Source of the DNA: Phanerodontia chrysosporium
Lineage: Eukaryota; Basidiomycota; Agaricomycetes; Polyporales; Phanerochaetaceae
DNA: 64,000 nt
Reading direction: 5' to 3'
Assembly: GCA_001910725.1 (NCBI GenBank)
Contig: MJGA01000003.1
Coordinates: 992,001 to 1,056,000, forward strand
Positions 48,940 to 61,114 of the stretch are shown piece after piece (position 1 is the first letter of the stretch; each line of letters starts with the position of its first letter). A program made the translations under genes and the position numbers. The notes under the pieces are model-generated. The model had not been told where the DNA came from. It ran no database searches and saw only the letters and a list, made by a program, of their open reading frames with translations.

Positions 48940-50970
48940 TCACAACATAGTGACAGCGGACGCTGACTGAGACAGGTTCAACAACTGGGCGACTTGCGAG
49001 AGGTGAGCAGGGGGAGTCTGACTGGCAGGACCCGGCGGCGGTATCTGGTTCGCTTGCGACAGTGGAGTCTGGCTAGACTGCGGTACCGTGACTGTAGGTG
49101 GGGTATGATTGGCAGCAGGTTGGGGCTGGTCTATTTGTTGAGGCTGGCCGGACAGCCCAGATTGTCCGTTCTGTGCCATGGGGGGAGGCTCCATAATGTG
49201 ATAGTCCGGTAGCTGAGACAAGACCTCCCTGAATCTCCGGAAGCGGTTCCTCGTATGTTCGGCGTCGCCGCCACATCGATCGAAGAACTCCTTGACTTCT
49301 TTGACAGTGAACAGGTATTCGTCTGCAATGTCCAAAACGACTGGAGCTACGGACTGCAGACCAGGGTCGTCGATACTGTAGAAGAAGCATTAGCGAGAGA
49401 CCGTATATAAAGAGAAGACTACGTACGTCCGTTGCTTCTTCTTTGGGGGTTCCTCCTCTTCTTCTGCTCTTCTAGCTACTTGAGGCGGAGGACCTTGGCT
49501 CCCACGGTTGCGCCATTCATTGTCGTCGTCCTCTTCTTCAGCAGCATGCTGACGCGCCGCAACAACTTCCGGCGGGGGTATGTGTGACGGTGGCGGTGGA
49601 GGGAAGCTGGGGGAGGTCCGAGTCTTGGGTCATAGATGACCGCACCGAAAGTAGTCGGCGTTGGCATGGTTCCTGCTACAACGGGCTGCTGTCCTGGAAC
49701 GGAGGGAGAGTAGGTGGGGCTGAGATAAAGTCCAGCTCTTCATTTGAAGGCCCAGCTTCGCCCTCACGCCCCTTCCGCTTGTTGCGCTTCACCTTTTCTT
49801 CTGGTTTACGCACGTACCCATACTGGCCCTTCTCACCCATCGTAGGTTTGTTCCGTTCCACGATCTCTGCGATCTTCACGTCCAAACGTGCCGCGTTCTT
49901 CTTGTACCGCTCACGCCAGGATTGCCAAGTATGACGGGTAACCCATGAGTAGTCGGGGTCGCCAGCCTAGAATGATAAGTCGTGAGGCGTGAACCAGTAC
50001 AAATTTGGATGACTAACCATGTCGCACAACTGCTGATACAGGCGATTTCCAGTCCTACCTCCCGTCTCTTTGAAAGGTATCTTCATAGCAATCCAGTTGC
50101 ATAAATGCGCTTCATCTTCCTCGGTGAAATGCGTTCGCCTGGATAAACGACTCTAGATATTAGCTCGGTGCGCGGAGTAGTAAAGGACAGGTGACTCACT
50201 CTTCGCCTGGCCGACGGCCCCCAGGATTCTTATACACCACTGGCGTGTAGGACACGGACCCTTTTTCAATGCATTTCTTTACCCACAGGTATGATTCGAC
50301 ATATTTATCCGGCTCATTCTGGTAGGTCTTGACCAGGTGTTGGAAAACTTCGGTATTCGGATCCGCCAAGATGACTCTTGCGGACTGAGGGGATGCGGTA
50401 GGATCCCCGCCGGAATGCTAAGAGTGATTTGCATAATCATGAGTGTGCAGAAGGGGCGTGCGAGTCGTGCGGTACTCACCCGGATGCGCTGGCCAAGTGC
50501 GGCACGCACGTTCACATTGGCAATACTTGAATCGATGTGCATGCGAATAGGCTGACCATCGTGGATGAAGATCTGCTTCAAAAGCATTCCTTGGACCTTG
50601 CATGCTTCGACGAAAGTGTACGGCACGAAAAATCGCTCTGGCCTGTCGGGGCTGTTCCAACAAAGTCGAAGACGCTCTTCTTCTGCGGTGCCCGGCTGGA
50701 CGAGAATGAATCCTGCACGAGGTACTTTAGACTCTACTCTTCCACCTAAAGCCTATGTGACACGTTAGCCTGGAGAGCGACAAAGCACACAGCCTGACGA
50801 TACATACAGCGATCGTCTCGCACACCTCCGTCTGTATGTCGTGGGGGATGTCCTTCTGGATGAAGAACTTGATAGCCATGCCGTTCTCATCCTGGAAGAT
50901 AGGCTAGAGAGGGCCATGATGTTTACTTGTCAATTGTTCCATCGCGCACGAGGAAATGGGCGAATACCAT
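48940..50970 (-). CDS. RAP1: Telomere protein Rap1
   Basis: Shelterin component, recruited to telomeres via a TRF-like protein in fungi outside budding yeasts. A short first exon MVFAHFL (from 50970) joins PIFQDENGMAIKFFIQKDIP through an intron GTGCGC to CTAG. A BRCT domain follows (ETIAALGGRVESKVPRAGFI, RFFVPYTFVEACKVQGMLLK), then WVKKCIEKGSVSYTPVVYK. The Rap1 Myb-type domain is clear: FTEEDEAHLCNWIAMKIPFK, ETGGRTGNRLYQQLCDMA and WVTRHTWQSWRERYKKNAAR. A KR-rich region follows (KPEEKVKRNKRKGREGE). Near the C-terminus FTVKEVKEFFDRCGGDAEHT and RNRFRRFREVLSQL resemble the Rap1 C-terminal protein-binding domain. The end is Pro/Gln-rich. Domain order BRCT-Myb-RCT is diagnostic. No frame break found. 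Confidence 0.92.
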
Positions 50971-51014
50971 GTTGATTGCGGCAGCGGCGGGCCTGCCTGC
51001 ACACGGGAAGACCG

Positions 51015-51057
51015 AGGGTTGGGTTAGAGTTAGGTTTACACACGCTTCGGGGTTAGG
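51015..51057. promoter_or_regulatory. Telomere-repeat-like block in the RAP1 promoter
   Basis: On the plus strand the block reads AGGGTTGGGTTAGAGTTAGG at 51015-51034 and GGGGTTAGG at 51049-51057. It resembles degenerate TTAGGG units and lies 45-87 nt upstream of the RAP1 ATG. A telobox-binding role is inference. Confidence 0.55.
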
Positions 51058-51192
51058 TCCTGATATAGGCGCGCTTACCACGATTAGACGCCCAAAGGCT
51101 CGTTACTAGATTACATAATTTCAAACACCAAAGTTCGACTGTATATTGTGCAGCCCATGCGGAATTCGAACCGGCAAGATGTGTAGATTCTT

Positions 51193-52889
51193 CTATGCAG
51201 CTACAGGATGCACTACAAACCACTTGTTGAACATCATATCCGGATCATACTTCCTCTTCACCTCCTGCATCCTTGGATAGTTTTCGCCGAAGAGCTCTCT
51301 CGCCCTCGTAGGCTTCACTATGCCTTCAGCAGTAGGCAGAGCCTCCGTATCCGGACCTAGCAAGCGTAATGAGTATCGCATTTATATGCCAGGAAAACCA
51401 ACGTACTGAAGTTGCCGTAGGCCATCCCAGGGACCTTGATCATGCTCGACATCTCATCTATGAGCTTCTTTGCTCTCATTTCGAGTTCGGGCTTGTGCTC
51501 GTCCCACATGACGAGGCAGATTCCGTTGCCTGGCAAGTTACGACGGTACGGTGTTTCCTCTTTAGGTACGCTGTTGATCTTCCCGTGGGGAAGGTATTCG
51601 AACCCAATCGAGCCGCGGAAGGGGCCCTCCTTGAAGAGGTCCATGACCTTGTCGAAGGTTTCGTAGGTGATGATTTTTGTAGCGTCGTCTGTAAGTACGC
51701 CACGCAACCAGCAACACTTGCCCGGCGGGGTAAAGGCGTCCTAGTGAAGTATGATCAGGAGAGACGATTTGGGAAGGATGCTCCTTATGCTCACCATCAT
51801 CGAGTTCCATGCCTCGTAGGGCATTTCCGCCCTCATATCGGCCACGGGACCTGCAGTGTTTGGTCAGAGGACTGAACGACTCCAGGCCCGTTTCACGTAC
51901 CAAGGTCTGTGAACACCTTGTACGCTTCACGACCTTGAGCCTCAGTCCCATTGAAGAATGTTAGGAGGGTGAGGGCGGGCTGGAGGAACATCGCTGTTAG
52001 CGCACTATCAGGAACCACGTCATAGTTGCACGCGCCGTTCCGTCTGGGGCGCGGCCCATTATTGCGTGCATAGCTTCCTTCGGACTAGCTGCGGGAAGCC
52101 ACTGGTCTATAAGCCTTGCAACGTCGAGGAGTTTGTCCCTGCCGAAGATGAGCGGACCCCCAAACACCGTCTTCCTCTGCGGGTGCAACTGAAAGACGAA
52201 CTCCGTGACAACACCGAAGTTCGAGCCGCCGCCACGGATCCCCCAGAACAGATCCGGATTCTGCGTTTTGTTTGCAGTGCGTATGGTCCCATCTGCAGTA
52301 ACCACTTTGGCCTCGCGCAGGTGGTCGATGGTGAGGCCATGTTCTGGGCTGAGCCAGCCATACCCGCCGCCCACCGTAAGGCTGACGAAGCCATCGGTAA
52401 GCTGCCTCTCTCACGTAGTCGGGCACTTACCCACCCACCCCAGTCTATAGGAGACGTCAGTGGTGTTCTTGAGTACCGTACAAATGTACTCACGTGACTA
52501 ACGGTACCGCCAACCATCGCCAAACCATGTGCCATGGTCGCCTTGTCTACCGCTCCCCACTTCGCACCCCCTTGAACGTATGCCAGCCTCTTCTCAGGGT
52601 CAACCTTGACGCCACTCATGTACCGCGAAAGGTCGATGACCAGGCCATCCTCGCTCGAGGACGCACCATTGGGGCTGTGTCCACCGCCATGGATCGCGAT
52701 CTTAATGTCGTTCGCTTTGGCATACTTGAGGGCAGTCGCGACGTCGTCCGCGTCTTTGACGTACGCGACAATGCGGGCTCGCCGAATTGCGTTCAACGCC
52801 CAACGCGCGATGGCCTGTTCGTAGCCTTCGTCGGCGGTGGTAATGATATCGCCTTTGAAGGTCTTGCGAAAGGCCTCGAAGTCAGTCAT
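51193..52889 (-). CDS. FAD-linked oxidoreductase, berberine-bridge-enzyme type
   Basis: Flavin oxidase of the PCMH/BBE family; substrate not predictable, often sugars, alkaloids or secondary metabolites. The start MTDFEAFRKTFKGDIITTAD at 52889 was chosen over an in-frame ATG 18 codons upstream (52943) because relatives begin just before this motif. FAD domain: IVAYVKDADDVATALKYAKA, IKIAIHGGGHSPNGASSSED (His for 8-alpha-histidyl FAD), VDPEKRLAYVQGGAKWGAVD, HTGVGG, then LTVGGGYGWLSPEHGLTIDH and FWGIRGGGSNFGVVTEFVFQ. The C-terminal BBE motif is PRMQEVKRKYDPDMMFNKWF, ending VVHPVAA. No second Cys for bicovalent FAD was seen. No signal peptide, so probably intracellular, closer to 6-hydroxynicotine oxidases. 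Short GT-AG introns, no frame break found. Confidence 0.85.
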
Positions 52890-53182
52890 TGTCAGGTGGA
52901 AGCGATCGTAGGGACGCAAGACTCGGTCCTGATAACGAGGCACTCCCCGTTAAATAACGCACCACCGAGTTATCGCGACCTCGTGTCGCGTCCTTATGAA
53001 ACGCGAAGCCGAGCGCATCTTGTGCAGAAGAAACAAGTGACAAGTAAGGATAGACAGGAGACGCTCTCACCGCGCAGATCTCACTTGTCTGAGAATGTCC
53101 CTGAATTACTCCTCCTGTACTAAAGTCCCAGAGTTCCAGTGACCGTAACAGTAGATTTGCGCACGTATCTCCATACAAGCAA

Positions 53183-55025
53183 CTACTCAAGAACCTTCCC
53201 TGGGTTCATGATACCCTTAGGGTCAAAGAGGGCCTTGATTTTCTTCATTAGGTCAATACTCGTTGAGCTCTTGGAGTAGCGCAGGGCATGAGTCTTCATA
53301 GCCCCTATTCCATGCTCAGCGGAAATAGAGCCCTTGTATGAGGCTGAGGGGGCACATTCAGATGCTGTGAAGTAGGGTCATAGCCCCGGAGTCTGGTTAC
53401 TTACCGACCAGCTCGTATACAAATGGCTCAAGGGCCGCTTCAATCTCCGGTGTGTATGCCGCAGCCACGACATTCAAATGAAGGTTACCTGCGGTGAATC
53501 AAATTCAATCTGGTTCAATCTTGCATCTAGAGCCACACTCACCATCGCCGACGTGACCATAGCCTACGACGTGCTTCACGGCATCGGGGTGGAGGAGACC
53601 CTTCGACCGAAGATGCTCTCGAGTCCTGTCTACGACTTCCTTGAAGCTAGCAACGGGAATCGAAATATCGTATTTGTATGCTTTTCCCTCCTTAGAGACA
53701 GCCTCTGTTATACCTTCACGGATCGCCCACAGCTGTGCGAACTGTGCGGGCGACTGTGACAATACACCAGTGTTGATCAAGGGCTCCTCTGCCTCCAGAA
53801 GTGACTCGAGCAGTCCGTTAAGTTTCTATGTCTGCGTTAGGACAATTCGCGTTATGAAATTAGAAACCGACCTCCTCGTCGTGCTCGCGCTTCCCTCCGC
53901 TAGTTTCGACCAGAACGAAGCATTCGGCTCCTTCGACATCTTCATCGTTCAGAGCGCGCCCTTGGCCGTGTTTCACGGCTAATTCGTATGCTCTCCGATC
54001 GATGAACTCGAATGCAGAAAGGATTTCTGATAGCTGTCGTTTGACTTCACGGAAGAGGGGCAGAACGTTTTCGTATTTGGGCAAAGCGAGCATGACGTTG
54101 CTTGAGGCCTGAGGAGCCGGTGCCGCGAGGATGGAGACCCCGGTAACAACGCCTAGCGTGCCCTCTGCACCGATAAACAGCTGTTTTAAGTCATAGCCTG
54201 TGCAAGTCTGTGAATAGCGGACAAATCCTGAAGACGATGCGGACGCACCGGTATTGTCCTTCCGGAGAGTGCTCAGCTGGTCCAGAATTGTACCATCGGG
54301 CAACACTACCTCCAGGCCCAGGACAGAGCCATGGAGGGACCCGTAGCGGAGGAGCCGGAGGCCCCCAGCATTGGTAGATACGTTTCCGCCAATTTGGCAA
54401 CTGTGATTCTACTATGGGTAATGTTTGGCTCGTTATAACGACCAGGGCGTACCTCCCCTTGGCACCAAGGTCCAGAGGCATGATATAGTCGTGTGGGGCA
54501 AGGTATTCCGACATTGCCTCAAGGATACAGCCTGCGTCTGCAACAATGATACCTACAACCCTTGTGCATCAGTTTAGTCGGCATGAGCGTGAAGTATAGC
54601 TCACCAGATACGGGATCAAAGGAACGTATCTTGGTCATGTTTCCAAGGCTCAGTATGAGCTCGTCCCTGATGGGGACGCCACCTCCGACCAAGCCAGTGT
54701 TTCCGCCTTGTGGGACTATGGCAATTCCGCGCTCATTGCACCACTTCACGATCTCGCTAACCTCCTTAGTCGTGCGAGGGCGCAGTACGGTGGTTGATTT
54801 GCCATGATATTTGTTCATCCAATCATTATTGAAGTTAGCAAGTTCAGAAGCAGGCGTGGAAATAGGAGGTAGCGTGGAAAGAATAGAGGATGCGGGGAGG
54901 ATCTTCTGGAAGTGGGCAATGTCCTGCTCCGTGATGGGATTGAAGTTGAGTGCCGGCGTAGTGTGTGCCAAACGTCGAACTGAATGGGCTGGTATCCTCC
55001 GGACGACGCTTCGAGCAGCGAACAT
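53183..55025 (-). CDS. D-2-hydroxyglutarate dehydrogenase, mitochondrial
   Basis: FAD enzyme (yeast Dld2/Dld3, human D2HGDH) oxidising D-2-hydroxyglutarate to 2-oxoglutarate, with D-lactate as a possible substrate. It starts [20 protein letters not shown], an Arg-rich mitochondrial targeting sequence. FAD-binding domain: [60 protein letters not shown] and [17 protein letters not shown], then [20 protein letters not shown]. The C-terminal domain has [31 protein letters not shown] joined by an intron to NLHLNVV (metal ligands) and [20 protein letters not shown]. It ends MNPGKVLE. The [15 protein letters not shown] block separates it from D-lactate dehydrogenase Dld1. Frames join at GT-AG introns with no break. 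Confidence 0.92.
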
Positions 55026-55180
55026 GGCGGTGTGAGTCAAAGCTATATCCGAACGCAAGAGGCGGGATCCAATCCCAGGCGGCTCTTTCGGCCAACCGGA
55101 GTTACGCGTGAGATGTCGCGCATCTCGCGCGTCCCTTGGCTTCGTACCGCGTCCACCAACTTCCTGCAGACATCTCGCGC
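55026..55180. promoter_or_regulatory. Short divergent promoter, D2HGDH / SIM-WD40 gene
   Basis: Only 155 bp lie between the two start codons, so the core promoters overlap. No motif assigned. Confidence 0.4.
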
Positions 55181-57814
55181 ATGGCTCCAGAGGTCATTGA
55201 GATCGACAGCGACGACGAAGTCGTCTGCACGGGCCAGTTCCGTAGGGTCGCGATAAATCCACCACGTGCAGTATGCTCGGCATGTGAACCCTGTCTCGAG
55301 TACTCTAACGAGATGTTGGCACAGGTTGTTGTAGACTTGACTAGCGACGGAGACGATGCTCCAGGCCCGTCTGCACCGCACACAGTCATAGTAGGGCCGT
55401 CCCGTCGACCAACGCCTGCGACTACGAGCGGTTTAGCCCGCTCGTTAGAGAACGCGAGAAGACAAAAGGTATGCAAGGGAATGATTGAGGGCTTTCGCGC
55501 GCACTTAGTCTACATGCAGGAGGAGGCCCCATCCAGAGCTCACTCGCTCCCTGAACGCGGAGAGCTCATCGAGATCTCGGACGACGAAGAGGATGACTTC
55601 GAAGGTCTCGACCTCAACTATACACCGAACGTGAGTGTGGTTGACCAAGGAAATAATAACTAACTTAGCCGATTGACGCAGTGGAGTGCTGAACCTGTTC
55701 GTCTCGGGGCATCTCGAGGTGCGCGGGACCTCGAGAAGGACCTTTCTCAGACTACACAAGAGCTTGTGCGCTCCCTTCCTGTTATTCAACGCTGCAAAGG
55801 AAAGGCTGCTTCTACCTCTATACTCCCCAGATGCCATTGGGACCCACATACGATCGAGACCAGCAACGACGGCATCTGGACAAAGGTTTGCCGCCTTCGC
55901 CCATTTTACGCCTTATTTATTTAGGTCTGTTCATAGCTTCGCTCGCTGCGCTCAGGGTCCCGCCCCGCCTTTTCTCTCGCGCAGAGATCGGGCCGATCAG
56001 CTATCCCGCTGTCAAAGATCCAAGTACATCTCGAGAAGGCTCGCGTGAGGTCATACGACAGATTTTCCCCCGGATGCAAGTACTTGAATGCTTCTAATGT
56101 TCTACACTCTGGGCGTGAACGCTGATACGCTGTGAATAGCTGTGAATACCATTGTGCAAAGCGGGCCGTTGACAGTCATCGCTAGCTGCGTGCTAGGGGG
56201 AGACACTGACTATGACGGTCAGTATTCTTGATTTCCCTTTGTTGTCATCAAACGACAAGTGAAAGGTTACTGCAGAACAGAATATGGCCTACAATAAGGA
56301 AGGCACACTAAAAGCTCTTTACCATGATACAGGTCCGTACGCATACATTAGCCTGTGACGTTGGTTGACGTACTCTAGAGGAGATATTAAGAGAAGGACA
56401 CGAAGACACGAGACTCCGTCATATACAAGGCCAAGGAGAGAACAGTATGAAAGATGCCCCGAGCTTGTTTGTGATCACTCACGCACCTGCTTAGCGCAAT
56501 ATGACAAGAAGACGTACACCGTGAACGATGTTCAATTCGATCCAGCCGAGTCAGTACCCGTTGCTGATCTTAACGCAGCATGAGCTCATTTTGGCTACTA
56601 GTCCCACTCGCTTCGTTTCATGTGGTAGAGATCGCAAAGTAATCTTGTGGAATTGCGCAGAGCGAGAGACGGTCTCGAAGCATCGAGGTGAGAATGAATC
56701 ACTTCAATCGGCTGTCCAAAGTAGAATCTTACAACAACGGATCACCAGCTGTCCGATGCAAGGACGCGATTCCAGAGGGGCTACAGTACAAACCCACTGG
56801 ATCGGTGGTTGTTATTTGGGCGAACAATGGGTACTAGTTACACTTATCTGGTATTTTCGACCGGAACTAATGATTAAACAGCACTTGCCTTCTTTACAAC
56901 GGATTCGACACTCCCCCAGTGATACTTGAAGCTGGAAGCGCGGAGCAACCAGTTCAATCGGTCGCATGGGGCAGAGGAAGATTCTCAAACAAACTATATA
57001 CTACGTCCGGAACAGAAGGGGTATATGAAGGGCAGCATAGATGCTTCGACATAGGAGCAGCAAGCCGCAGGGGTCAATCATTTGGGTCCGATACAGCGGG
57101 AGGCGAATGTTTAGACATAAATCTCACAGGTGGTGGTCTTCCAGGGTGGGTATCTGCTCGCATTGACGCCTCTATAGGAACGTGGCTAGCACATGCGACT
57201 TGTAGCGAGAACAACATCTTTAAGCTATCGCTCTACGATCCGGATCGCCTTCGCCAACCCGCTCAAGAAATCGAACTGCCTAAATTTGCGTTGACACCAG
57301 ATTCGGACCACAAGCCGCGGATACAACAAGTTCTCTTCAGCCCCGACTCGGTTTATCTGGCCGTCGCACGCAGCGACAACCTCACTCATGTGTATGACGC
57401 CCGATTTCTAGGCCCCAGGTACCTGTATGCCCTTCCGCATGGCCCCGCTGTGGAAGCAACCCGGGAAGACAGTCAATACGGCATCAACAGGATCGAGTGG
57501 CTGCAAGATGGTGCGCACGGCCTAAGCCTCGTTAGCTGTGGTGCGGACGGCTGCGTACGCCTCTGGGACATCAAGCATGCGTGGAGCGATTACTCGGACG
57601 TTGTGCTGGCGCAGTCCACGTCTTACGCTGGATGGTTCTCCCTCGGCGATATGTACAAGGGGGAGAAACCTCTCATCATGTGTGTCGCATCTCACTTAGT
57701 TTTGCTGCGTATCAACTGACATGATACAGGGGTGACGGCAGTGGGAACGTTGTTGTTTGCGACAGGATAGACATCCCAGACCCTAAGGATCTGATGATGT
57801 CTACCACCTGCTAG
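55181..57814 (+). CDS. SUMO-interacting-motif protein with WD40 repeats
   Basis: Not recognised as a named protein. It starts MAPEVIEIDSDDEVVCTGQF. Three SIM-like patches, each followed by acidic residues, lie in the first 140 residues: VIEIDSDDE (5-13), VVVDLTSDGDD (49-59) and LIEISDDEEDD (129-139). A helical part follows (DLEKDLSQTTQELVRSLPVI), then IQVHLEKARVRSYDRFSPG. Later exons form a beta-propeller: SGPLTVIASCVLGGDTDYD, TYTVNDVQFDPAES joined to PTRFVSCGRDRKVILWN, QPVQSVAWGRGRF, RIQQVLFSPDSVYLAVARSD, GINRIEWLQDGAHGLSLVSC and GADGCVRLWDIKHAW. It ends DPKDLMMSTTC. Exons between about 55680 and 56500 are not fully resolved, so two adjacent genes cannot be excluded. SUMO binding is inferred from motif only. 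Confidence 0.6.
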
Positions 57815-57944
57815 ATTTTTTCCGCTGATTGTCATGTCACATACATACGCACAATAATATTACATGACTGGCATACACAAGCAAGAAATAATATGAAAGC
57901 GACCCGTAGACAGCAACAACATATGCATAATATGACGACAAGAA

Positions 57945-60914
57945 TTACTCGGGTTGAATCCTGACGAGGCTCGAAAGCTCAGTAAACAAGAGGTCGTCTA
58001 CCTCCCTCTGCATCATTAATCCCCATGTGATCTCTTCCTGGTATCCGCTGAGCAAGCCCATGCCTTTCTCCACGCGTGACTCTCCGTGTTCTCCGTACCC
58101 CATGCCGAATGCCAGAGTGGGCATCGTCGACGGTGTGACGTCGAAGGAATCACCCGCCTCGTCGACAAGCTTCAGCGCCTCCACCGCCCTGCGCACAGCG
58201 ACGGTGAAGTGCATACGAGTCTCTGTGGGTGCATAGATCGTAAACTTCTTGACCACACGAAGCATGACTTTGGTGAAGGCGAGCTGGCGGTCGGACTTGA
58301 CGCGCTGCTTGAGCGCAGGCGACGCGAGGAAAGCGATGGAATAGATGGCCATCATGACCCGTTCGAGGTAGGCGAGCCACTCGGGCGATGACACACGCTG
58401 AAGTCGTTGTTCTCTACTGGTAGCCGATGCACCAGCGATTCCAATAACGTCCAGAGCCAGGTCTCGGGAATAGCGGCAAAAAGCACCTGACGGTTGTCGT
58501 CGGGGTGGCTGAGACGGGTGAAGGCCTCGAGAGCAGTATCGATGATCGTTGGAGGTTTCGGTGCGTGCAGACTTGTTGGAACGCCATGGGAAAAGAGGAG
58601 AGGCCAGGGAGGTATAGCGTCGGCAGGATCGACGAGGTATGACGAACAGAGTTCAATGGCCCTTCGCGCATCCCGGATATTTGAGGACGAAAAGCGAACC
58701 GCGAAACCGATGTAAAGCAGGATATTCACAACATCACGTCGGATAGTGACGAGATCGTTTGTAGTTAGGACAGGCGACAGTGGGGTGGGTACTGAGTCCT
58801 CGTCTCCAGACCTCAAGCTGCACAAGCGAAGAAGCAAGCTCAGTACCCGATCATGCCTGGCTAGAGGATCGGCATTCATCTCGTGGTGGATCGCAAGATT
58901 CCGAATAATGTTGGTTATGGCCACGACGATGTCCCCTGGCCGTTGCCCTGGTCCCATCTTCGGATCCTTGGCGCCATACTTGGGCTTGAGGCTCGCGAAT
59001 GGATCCGTGCCCTCCTCCACCAGTCCCTTAATGATATGTCGGTGCGTGATAATGGGCTTGTGCGACGCATTACGTGGGACATCTTCGTCAGGCTCAGAGA
59101 AAGCAACCTCCTCGAGAAGGTCAATGAGTTCCTCGAATAGGTCTGGTGCCTGCGAGATGGGGAAGCCAGTGTACTGCTTGTAAGGTACAAGCGTAAGGAT
59201 GGTGATGGTCGTGAGCGCGTAGGAGAGCTCGTGCGATAATCGTGAGCGCAGCGATAATGTGAGTGCCTCTATATCCACTGTCCCCCAGTCGTTCAGATCC
59301 TTGATGGGCCTTGTAGCGACATGGCTATATTCTTGTTGAATAGCCTCCAAGTCACGACCGCCCGCGGTCTCGACTTCGCGTGCAAGGGGAACATATTCGA
59401 TCTTTCGTCTTGAAGGCTGTCTGATAGTTCTCGTTGGGGCGGGAGGCTAGATAGATGTCAGGAGAGGGGCGCCTATGAGTTGGGCAGAGTAACTTACGGC
59501 TTGCACATTGGCGGCTTCGCCTGCAAGCAACAATAGACGGTAAGCCGCGTGGAATAGATGGGCACAAAAAATCAGTCGTACCCAATTTTTGCCTAGCCCG
59601 CTTTCCCTCATCCGTCTCCTCAATCTTACGTTTCCGTCCCTCAATATCCAAGTCCACAGAACTGGCGCCATTGAGATCCGGCATAGATGCGGTAGCGGTC
59701 ATGGGGTTCAGACCATTAGGTATCGGAGGCTGGGAGCCATGCCGTTGAGGAATCGGGGCCTGTCCAGCGGCAAATGGCACGTTGAGACCACCGGTGGGCA
59801 GGTCAGGTACCTGCAAACCGCCGCCACCAAGAGGCTGACCCATCATATCTAAGCCATTGACACCACCCATAGCCGGGAGAGTGCCCACCGGTGGAAACGT
59901 TGGAGGTAATCCGCCCATAGATGGCGGACGAGGCTGTCCATTTCCAGGCATAGAGAAGCCAGGCTGGGGACGGCCTTGCATGCGCTGCTGTTGGTCACGC
60001 ATCTGGTTTTTCCGGTACGCCTCCTCGAATGGTCCGAGCAGCTGCATGTAGTAGTGCTGGAGGGTATTCGCAGTGGACTGTTGACCGTTCGGGGTCATAT
60101 GCTGCTCTGGAAGGTCGAGTGGCTGCAAGAGTTGTCCCCACATCCCTGTTGGTTGAGCTGGACAAAGTCTTGAGTATGCCACGTAAGGGATGTTGAACAG
60201 TGGCCTCACGCACCTTTACGGACCCTCCCGCTGACAACACCAATGCCCATAGCTTAAATATGTCAATATCCTTGCCCGCCAGCCGGAACACACCGACGTC
60301 CGCGTTGGATACCTCGAGCGTGCGCCATGGGGAAGTAGAGACGTCGTAGCCGGGTGGGTAGGGCATTCCCGTGAGCTGAGGCGGGAGTGGTACGCCACGC
60401 TGCAGCATTACATTTCCAAGGCCGATGAGGAACTGCTTCCTCCTGTGCTGCTGCTGTTGTTGCATTGCTGCGGCGGAGTTCATGTTCTGGGCGGGCGAGA
60501 GGTTGCGGGTCAGGGGCGGGCCAAAGCAGGGTGTATGCGGGGAACTTACGTTAGGAGGCAGGGATGGACCCTGCGCGCCTTGTTGTTGAGCGGATATGGG
60601 TGGAGGGAAGTTGCTGAGCTCAGGAGCACTGGAGGAAGAATCTGTCCGGGGCAACTGATGCGTCGATAAACCTCCGAAATATGATGATGCCGAGGTCACG
60701 CCGCCTGGAGCGTAGCGGTTGCCTGCCTTCGCCAAACTTGTCGCCTGAAGCGCGGCCATCTGCTTGGCGGTATAGGGGTCGAGGTTATTGAAGGAGAGGG
60801 CACCATCTGGCGAGACCGACGATGGCTGGGCAGGGGAGAAGGGGCCTTGTGGTTGGGGACTAGCAAGGAGAGTCAGAGGGCGAGTGCGGGTAAACAGGAA
60901 GAGACGCACAGCAT
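57945..60914 (-). CDS. SWI1: SWI/SNF complex ARID subunit Swi1
   Basis: Subunit of the SWI/SNF remodeler, contacting DNA and activators through its ARID domain. The predicted start is MLPQPQGPFSPAQPSS: a two-codon exon at 60914-60910, then an intron GTGCGT to CTAG. A Gln/Pro/Ser-rich N-terminus follows (AAAMQQQQQHRRKQFLIGLG). The ARID region reads YPPGYDVSTSPWRTLEVSNA and RLAGKDIDIFKLWALVLSAG, then MWGQLLQPLDLPEQHM. A glycine/proline linker (MGGLPPTFPPVGTLPAMGGV) leads to GASSVDLDIEGRKRKIEETD. The C-terminal helical domain has LSHELSYALTTITILTLVPY, APDLFEELIDLLEEVAFSEP and SPEWLAYLERVMMAIYSIAF, and ends LSSLVRIQPE. Two frame breaks are suspected: at the CCC at 60144-60146 within the ARID and near 58388 before SSPEWL. 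Subunit identity (Swi1/ARID1) is inferred from ARID plus C-terminal domain. Confidence 0.8.
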
Positions 60915-61114
60915 GAAATCCGCTAGCGGTCCTTCACTTGTCGTTGGCCGAGCTCCGAACTCGAACGTCCTCCAGATCTTGTCTGTCCGTCTCCAATCCG
61001 CACTCACGATTGGCACACAGCCGCTGGCCTCCGGGCGCTCGGCCTGCGCGTCAACCTTCTCTCGCGTCTTGCGATTTTTTCTTCCTCTTCCTCCTTCCTC
61101 CACTCTCTTCCCCA
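60915..61114. promoter_or_regulatory. Divergent promoter, SWI1 / DUF1764
   Basis: 200 bp between the two starts. CT-rich on the DUF1764 side. No motif assigned. Confidence 0.45.

Noticed and set aside
51055..51110. tRNA-like GTGGTAAGCGCG segment on the minus strand
   Set aside because: Resembles an A box but no T-arm follows within 60 nt; the sequence runs into the telomere-like block instead.
51150..51185. tRNA gene on the minus strand, suggested by GGTTCGAATTCC resembling a B box
   Set aside because: No A box at the right distance, no pairing acceptor stem and a poor T-stem. The region upstream in the minus sense is coding DNA of the FAD oxidase.
53343..53480. Gap in D2HGDH coding as a possible frameshift
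   Set aside because: Explained by ordinary GT-AG introns around the [12 protein letters not shown] junction; no extra base is needed.
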